From: an uncultured Collinsella sp.
GTDB taxonomy: Bacteria > Actinomycetota > Coriobacteriia > Coriobacteriales > Coriobacteriaceae
NCBI GenBank assembly: GCA_900549185.1
Contig: URNM01000051.1
Location: 1 to 12,853 of the forward strand
Length of the DNA stretch: 12,853 bases
Direction: 5' to 3'
Shown here piece after piece: positions 9,188 to 12,853 of the stretch. The position numbers and the translations under genes were made by a program. Within the stretch, counting starts at the first letter, position 1, and each line of letters begins with the position of its first letter. Below the pieces are notes generated by a model. It saw nothing but the letters and a program-made list of their open reading frames with translations. It made no database searches and had not been told where the DNA came from.

Positions 9188-10969
9188 TTAGATACGGCCA
9201 AGGTCGTAGGATTGGGCGGCTGCCTCGCCGGCGCAGATGAGGTTGGTTGTGGCTTCTTGCACACCGAGCGCCTGGTCGAGGGGCATGGGCTTGCGGCAGA
9301 TCGGCAAAACCAAGTCAATACCCTGCCCATATACCGCGTCCAGGTTGACGGCGCGACCGCCCACGACGGCGACCGCCGGCTTGCCATATCGCTTGGCGCG
9401 GCGAGCCACACCCACCGGTGCCTTACCGGCGGCGGACTGCTCGTCCATATTGCCCTCGCCCGTTATGACCAGGTCGACATCACGCATGCGTTCGTCAAAC
9501 CCAATCAGATCGAGCACCGTCTCCACGCCCGAGCGTAGCTCCGCACCGAGCGCCAGTAACGCCGCGCCCAAGCCACCGGCAGCACCCGCGCCGGGCACGC
9601 CGAGCACCGAGCAAAATGTCCGCGCACCCTCGGGCAGGCGCAACAATCCCTGAGCCCGCACCCCGGTAATTGCCGCATCGAGCAGGCGGCCGTAGCCGAC
9701 CATCCAGCTGTCGTACTTGCCCAGCGCCTCGGCATCATCCGCCGGCAGACCCTTCTGTCCACCGAACACTGCCAGCGCACCGCGGCGCCCCACGAGTGGG
9801 TTCTCGACATCAGAAAGCACCACGACACGCGCGCCGTTCAGCGCCCGAAGCGCTGGCGCCAAATCAACGCTCGCCACGTGTTCAAGGCCCGCAAGACCGG
9901 GGGCGACATCGCAGCCCTGATCATCGACCACACGCGCGCCCAGTGCCTGCAGCATACCGGCGCCACCATCGTTGGTGGCGCTGCCGCCCAAGCCAATATA
10001 GATAGTCTTTGCCCCGGCACGAACCGCACGGAGCATCAGCTCGCCCACGCCATAGGTTGTAGCAGCCAGCGCCGACGACTCCGTGCAAGGCGAATACCCA
10101 ATACCCGCCGCCTCGGCCATCTCAATTACAGCCGAGTCGCGCTCGTCGTCCACCAGCATCCGGGCAGACACGCGGTCGCCCAAGGGGCCTGCGACATCGC
10201 AGGTTGAGAGCTCGCCACCGCATGCGGCGATGGCATCGAGCGTTCCCTCGCCACCATCTGCCAGCGGCAATGCACGCACCTCGGCATCGGGCCAAACGCG
10301 GCGCACGCCCTCGGCAACCGTCGCCTCCGCCTGCGCACTCGACACGCTGCCCTTAAAGGAGTCGATCGCCAGCAGCACACGACGGGGCCGGCGGCACGCA
10401 GGACCAAAGTCAACCGCCGTGCCAGCATCCTCGCCGGCACCTGCAAGCGCTGCGGCGTGAGCGGCGTGCGCTTCAAGATCGGCACCGCAACCGCAATCAG
10501 CGCCGCCCGCTCCGCGCAGACCGCCAAAATAGCTACTCAGCAGCTCGCGGCATTCATCCGCCAGTACGCCGGCGGTCACATTGAACCGATGATTCAGGCG
10601 CGAGTCGGCATTCAAATCGTATAGGGATCCCAGCGCGCCCGCCTTGGCATCAGCCGCGCCATACACGCAGCGCCCCACGCGCGCGTTAACCATAAGCCCC
10701 GCACACATGCAGCATGGCTCGAGCGTCACGTAGACCGTGCAATCGGAAAGGCGCCAGCGACCGAGCGACCGAGCGGCAGCGCACAGGGCCGCGAACTCTG
10801 CATGAGCCGAAGGATCCTGGTCGAGCTCGCGCCGATTGTGCGCCCTCGCGACGATCTCGCCGTCGCGCACCACTACGGCTCCGATGGGCACCTCGCCCAC
10901 CGCCGCGGCGGCTCGCGCCACCGCCAGCGCCTCGCGCATGAACTTCTCGTCGATTTCGGTGATCGTCAT
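9188..10969 (-). CDS. TadA tRNA adenosine deaminase-glycerate kinase fusion
   Basis: One frame of 593 residues encodes two enzymes. Residues 1-152 are a tRNA-specific adenosine deaminase (TadA, A34 to inosine in the wobble base of tRNA-Arg-ACG): zinc/proton-shuttle motif H56-A-E58 and PCCMC (C86, C89) in the family spacing. After a Gly/Ala/Cys-rich linker (about 153-195), residues 196-593 are a full-length glycerate kinase of the GarK/GlxK type, which phosphorylates glycerate with ATP. It shows DSFKGS, DGGEGT, GLGGSATNDGGAG, GAAGGLGAAL and TGEGNMDEQS. ATG 10969 is chosen because GGGAAGG lies 6 nt upstream (10982-10976); the frame extends to 11020, but that start lacks such a site and adds residues foreign to TadA. 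No stop and no internal start with a binding site separates the halves. It is divergent from tRNA-Ser by 51 bp. The domain assignments are firm; cooperation between the activities is not known. Confidence 0.94.
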   Translation of the reverse strand: MTITEIDEKFMREALAVARAAAAVGEVPIGAVVVRDGEIVARAHNRRELDQDPSAHAEFAALCAAARSLGRWRLSDCTVYVTLEPCCMCAGLMVNARVGRCVYGAADAKAGALGSLYDLNADSRLNHRFNVTAGVLADECRELLSSYFGGLRGAGGADCGCGADLEAHAAHAAALAGAGEDAGTAVDFGPACRRPRRVLLAIDSFKGSVSSAQAEATVAEGVRRVWPDAEVRALPLADGGEGTLDAIAACGGELSTCDVAGPLGDRVSARMLVDDERDSAVIEMAEAAGIGYSPCTESSALAATTYGVGELMLRAVRAGAKTIYIGLGGSATNDGGAGMLQALGARVVDDQGCDVAPGLAGLEHVASVDLAPALRALNGARVVVLSDVENPLVGRRGALAVFGGQKGLPADDAEALGKYDSWMVGYGRLLDAAITGVRAQGLLRLPEGARTFCSVLGVPGAGAAGGLGAALLALGAELRSGVETVLDLIGFDERMRDVDLVITGEGNMDEQSAAGKAPVGVARRAKRYGKPAVAVVGGRAVNLDAVYGQGIDLVLPICRKPMPLDQALGVQEATTNLICAGEAAAQSYDLGRI

Positions 10970-10975
10970 CGTTCG

Positions 10976-10982
10976 CCTTCCC
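10976..10982 (-). promoter_or_regulatory. Ribosome binding site of the TadA-glycerate kinase gene
   Basis: GGGAAGG on the minus strand with a 6-nt spacer to ATG 10969. It supports this start over the upstream in-frame ATG at 11020. Confidence 0.75.
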
Positions 10983-11001
10983 TGTTGCAAATTCAAAACG
11001 A

Positions 11002-11010
11002 TGCTATCAT
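11002..11010 (+). promoter_or_regulatory. Extended -10 promoter for tRNA-Ser
   Basis: TGCTATCAT is an extended -10 (TGn plus TATCAT, one mismatch to TATAAT) ending 10 nt before the first tRNA base, so transcription would begin at or just before the tRNA. No well-spaced -35 is visible; TTGCAA at 10985-10990 is only 14 nt away. Confidence 0.5.
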
Positions 11011-11020
11011 TACGACTCAC

Positions 11021-11110
11021 GGAGAGATGGCAGAGCGGTTGAATGCGGCGGTCTTGAAAACCGTTGAGCGCGAGAGCGTTCCGGGGGTTCGAATCCCCCT
11101 CTCTCCGCCA
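11021..11110 (+). tRNA. tRNA-Ser(TGA)
   Basis: A 90-nt serine tRNA decoding UCA. The acceptor arm GGAGAGA (11021-11027) pairs with TCTCTCC (11100-11106), followed by discriminator G and an encoded CCA (11108-11110). The anticodon stem GCGGT/ACCGT holds the loop CTTGAAA with anticodon TGA at 11055-11057. A long variable arm (GAGCGC-GAGA-GCGTTC) marks a class II tRNA, and the T arm GGGGGTTCGAATCCCCC is canonical. The gene ends only 3 nt from the stop codon of the convergent TetR-family gene. No terminator follows directly. Confidence 0.97.
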
Positions 11111-11113
11111 CTC

Positions 11114-11710
11114 CTAGTGATGCACCGGTGTCATGGTCCGCTCAAACAGCGCATCGACCACGTCGGCTATCTCAGGTCGACGCTCAAGATCGTGGCCCGA
11201 TTCCCACCATATCGTGAAAAGTCGAATAATACCGCCGGCGACAAACTCAGACGTCGTCTCGAGTGACACGGGGGCCAGGGCATCCTCGGCAAGCACGTTC
11301 ATCACACGCTCGCGGATGGAGCGGGCAATGCGGTCGCAAATAACGTTGGTCAACATGCCCGACATGCTGCTCGCCAAAATGTTATCCATGAGCCGCTCGT
11401 GCGCCAGAATCAAATCCATGGCATCGTCCAAAATCGCGTGTCGAAGCGCGCGCACGTCCTCGGCAGACACCGCGCCGGCCTCATCGGGCTGTTTTTGCGG
11501 CAAGCCCGACATGAGCTCATCGATATAAAAGGCAAAGTAATCGTTCTTGTCGCGAAAGTGCTTGTAGAAGGTCGTGCGGCGAATCATGGCGCGGTCGCAC
11601 AGCATGGCAACCGTCAGGTCCTCAAAACGATGCTCCTCGAGAAGCTCGGTGAAGGCATCGAACAGGGCGCGGTAGGTTTTCTTAATGCGAAGGTCCACTG
11701 GTATCGCCAT
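11114..11710 (-). CDS. TetR/AcrR-family transcriptional regulator
   Basis: A protein of 198 residues with an N-terminal TetR-type helix-turn-helix at about residues 10-60: KKTYRALFDAFTELLEE, then DLTVAMLCDRAMIRRTTFYKHFRDK, where the TTFYKHF recognition-helix motif is diagnostic. The helical C-terminal part (60-198) should bind an effector and dimerise; it gives no ligand clue. The start is uncertain: ATG 11710 has GAGG directly against it, which is poor spacing, while GTG 11698 (yielding MDLRIKKTYRAL) has a better-placed GAGGATGG and matches how relatives begin. The gene is divergent from lemA across about 200 bp, and a dyad there is a candidate operator. Downstream it converges on tRNA-Ser, and read-through would run antisense across the tRNA into the TadA-glycerate kinase gene. 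Confidence 0.9.
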   Translation of the reverse strand: MAIPVDLRIKKTYRALFDAFTELLEEHRFEDLTVAMLCDRAMIRRTTFYKHFRDKNDYFAFYIDELMSGLPQKQPDEAGAVSAEDVRALRHAILDDAMDLILAHERLMDNILASSMSGMLTNVICDRIARSIRERVMNVLAEDALAPVSLETTSEFVAGGIIRLFTIWWESGHDLERRPEIADVVDALFERTMTPVHH

Positions 11711-11840
11711 CCTCAGGGCAAAGACAACACTCGTCAATCTGTCGCATATCTTACACCTGTACCTCGCGCGCTTTGCCCCGGTGCCAACCCCGCCGAAAAC
11801 ACAACGCTTACCGGAAAGTTCGGCACGGCAAAACGTTGCG

Positions 11841-11862
11841 GGTATACTAGTAGCGTTATACC
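11841..11862 (+). promoter_or_regulatory. lemA -10 region overlapped by a dyad (possible operator)
   Basis: TATACT at 11843-11848 (one mismatch to TATAAT) is the best -10 upstream of lemA, about 60 nt before its start; its -35 is weak. It lies inside the dyad GGTATA-N10-TATACC (11841-11846 with 11857-11862). A dyad over a promoter next to a divergent TetR gene suggests an operator, but 6-bp arms could occur by chance. Confidence 0.4.
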
Positions 11863-11909
11863 AACGGCAGCTGGCGCATGCCGCCGCGGCCATTCGAAAC
11901 GGAGACATC

Positions 11910-12461
11910 ATGCTTCCCGTCATCATCGGCATCGTTGTTGTCATTGTGATTGCCTGCGCCATCGCCGGCATCTACAACAACATGGTCACCAAGCGTAACC
12001 GCATCGATAACGCCTGGCAGAACATCGATACGCAGTTGCAGCGCCGCAACGACCTGATCCCCAACCTGGTCGAGACCGTCAAGGGCTACGCCAAGCACGA
12101 GCAGGAGACGCTCTCCGCCGTGATCAGCGCGCGTAACACCGCCGTCAAGGCCACCACGCCCGAGGCCAAGATGGAAGCCGACAACGTGCTGACCGGTGCG
12201 CTGCGTCAGCTCTTCGCCGTAGCCGAGGCCTATCCCGATCTTAAGGCAAACACCAACTTTACGCAGCTGCAGGCATCGCTCGAGGATACCGAGAACAAGA
12301 TTAGCTATGCACGCCAGAGCTACAACGATTGCGTGCTCAGCTACAATAACGCCATTCAGACGTTCCCGGCTGTCATCTTTGCCGGCATCTTCCAGTTTAA
12401 GGAGCGCCAGGGCTTCGAGGCCGCCGAAGCAGCCCGTCAGGCCCCGACCGTCAAGTTCTAG
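11910..12461 (+). CDS. lemA: LemA family membrane-anchored protein
   Basis: A protein of 183 residues, usual for the family. Residues about 3-22 form one hydrophobic membrane segment (PVIIGIVVVIVIACAIAGI). The rest is the helical LemA domain with hallmark motifs: NMVTKRNRIDNAWQNIDTQL, QRRNDLIPNLVETVKGYAKHE, YPDLKAN, LEDTENKISYARQSYND, and the C-terminal YNNAIQTFPAVIFAG followed by F-x-F-K-E-R. LemA proteins are widespread but their molecular role is unclear; they are N-terminally anchored with an exposed helical bundle, and some are genetically linked to envelope-stress proteases such as HtpX. ATG 11910 is preceded by GGAG with a 5-nt spacer; the frame opens further upstream, but only this start gives a normal LemA N-terminus. 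The gene appears monocistronic: a strong terminator follows 37 nt after its stop. Control by the divergent TetR regulator is possible. Confidence 0.95.
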   Translation: MLPVIIGIVVVIVIACAIAGIYNNMVTKRNRIDNAWQNIDTQLQRRNDLIPNLVETVKGYAKHEQETLSAVISARNTAVKATTPEAKMEADNVLTGALRQLFAVAEAYPDLKANTNFTQLQASLEDTENKISYARQSYNDCVLSYNNAIQTFPAVIFAGIFQFKERQGFEAAEAARQAPTVKF

Positions 12462-12497
12462 TAGTTTGGCAGCGCATCCTTAATCGGCCAAATGCAT

Positions 12498-12543
12498 AAA
12501 CTGCCCCGTCGAATGCATACTTCGACGGGGCAGTTTCCTTTTT
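12498..12543 (+). terminator. Intrinsic terminator after lemA
   Basis: A perfect 16-bp stem (AAACTGCCCCGTCGAA, 12498-12513, with 12521-12536) with a 7-nt loop is followed by TTTCCTTTTT-type sequence on the plus strand. A-rich sequence on the left side may let it act in both directions. It ends the lemA transcript. Confidence 0.93.
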
Positions 12544-12567
12544 CGCGAAGGTCCCCCTCTAAGCGCC

Positions 12568-12768
12568 GTGCATTTTTAGGAGTATTCAACATAACCAAGA
12601 GCTTCGGGCGCCACGATAAATGCCAAAGACCGCGAATATCCCTGCAAATCAAACGCTGTCAGCCCATAACCCCGCCCATCATCCGTAGAAAACATCGAGA
12701 AATCCCGATTTTTTGCCCGAAGCCGGTATGCAGGGGCCTTCGATTGCAGAATACTCGCAAAAATGCAC
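12568..12768. repeat. 201-bp element with 20-bp terminal inverted repeats (MITE-like)
   Basis: The left end (12568-12587, GTGCATTTTTAGGAGTATTC) and the reverse complement of the right end (12749-12768) agree at 18 of 20 positions. Inside, GCTTCGGGC (12601-12609) and GCCCGAAGC (12715-12723) form another perfect 9-bp inverted pair. Size and end structure fit a miniature inverted-repeat element or a structured intergenic repeat. No clear target-site duplication flanks it and it encodes no transposase. A 69-residue frame of unknown significance spans most of it on the minus strand. Confidence 0.6.
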
Positions 12769-12805
12769 GTCGCCACCGCCCCCACATGGCGCGAACCAAA
12801 ATCAG

Positions 12806-12828
12806 AACCACCCTTAAAAAGGGTGGTT
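12806..12828. terminator. Terminator-like hairpin
   Basis: Perfect 10-bp stem AACCACCCTT/AAGGGTGGTT (12806-12815 with 12819-12828) and a 3-nt loop. The sequence after it is only moderately T-rich in either direction (TTTGCTCTT on plus; CTGATTTTGG on minus). It probably ends a transcript coming from a gene beyond the window on the minus strand, but the direction is unsure. Confidence 0.5.
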
Positions 12829-12853
12829 TGCTCTTAGGGTATAACCCACGGGC

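Larger units (their letters stand above)
12544..12853. other. Gene-free stretch to window end
   Basis: No convincing gene is seen here. The stretch contains an element bounded by 20-bp inverted repeats (12568-12768) and a short hairpin (12806-12828). A 69-residue minus-strand frame (12576-12785) lies almost wholly inside the inverted-repeat element, lacks a clear ribosome binding site and matches no family I recognise. Confidence 0.6.

Noticed and set aside
9237..10941. Plus-strand frames opposite the TadA-glycerate kinase gene
   Set aside because: Arg/Pro/Ser-rich shadow translations with no start signals; the minus strand carries intact enzyme motifs.
10970..11020. N-terminal extension of the TadA fusion to ATG 11020
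   Set aside because: The added 17 residues are not TadA-like, and the good ribosome binding site sits before ATG 10969.
11399..11998. Plus-strand frame of 199 codons across the TetR gene and lemA upstream region
   Set aside because: Antisense to a clear TetR gene and out of frame with lemA; no domain visible.
12576..12785. Minus-strand frame of 69 codons (starts MGAVATCIF)
   Set aside because: Not called as a gene: it lies almost entirely in the inverted-repeat element, ends in the left repeat, and has no clear ribosome binding site. Multiple conserved copies elsewhere with synonymous changes would reopen the question.

Overview
The window looks like the end of a contig from a Coriobacteriia gut bacterium, most likely Collinsella or a close relative. 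This is inferred from the fairly high GC content, the style of the giant fibro-slime/isopeptide surface protein and the Coriobacteriia-like housekeeping genes; no marker gene in the window proves it. The first 49 bases are not biological. They are the Illumina Nextera Read-1 adapter, preceded by an 8-base i5 index and part of the flow-cell primer. The neighbouring gene is therefore cut off artificially and its apparent stop codon comes from the adapter.

Layout. (1) 1-49: adapter. (2) 50-8521, minus strand: a giant secreted surface protein, at least 2,824 genuine residues with the C-terminus missing. It has a signal peptide, a fibro-slime domain, two SpaA/Cna-B-like modules, a DUF5979-like module, eight Spy0128/FctA-like isopeptide pilin repeats, two DUF11-like repeats, a second DUF5979-like module and the start of another pilin repeat. 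(3) 8522-9187: an intergenic region holding a candidate promoter whose spacer contains a G10 tract (a possible phase-variation switch), then three large inverted repeats. (4) 9188-10969, minus strand: a single reading frame joining tRNA adenosine deaminase (TadA) to a glycerate kinase. (5) 11021-11110, plus strand: tRNA-Ser(TGA) with an encoded CCA. (6) 11114-11710, minus strand: a TetR/AcrR-type repressor ending 3 nt from the tRNA. (7) 11910-12461, plus strand: lemA, divergent from the repressor gene, followed by a strong intrinsic terminator. (8) 12544-12853: no convincing gene, but a ~200-bp element bounded by 20-bp inverted repeats and a final hairpin.

Functional reading. The surface protein is a long stalk of probably isopeptide-locked Ig-like modules carrying an N-terminal globular domain, which suits an adhesin. 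Its expression may be switched by slippage of the poly-G tract between -35 and -10. The TetR regulator and lemA diverge from one intergenic region with a dyad over the lemA -10, so the repressor may control lemA, itself, or both. No defence or biosynthetic system is visible. The most notable items are the possible phase-variable adhesin promoter, the TadA-glycerate kinase fusion and the cluster of structured intergenic repeats.
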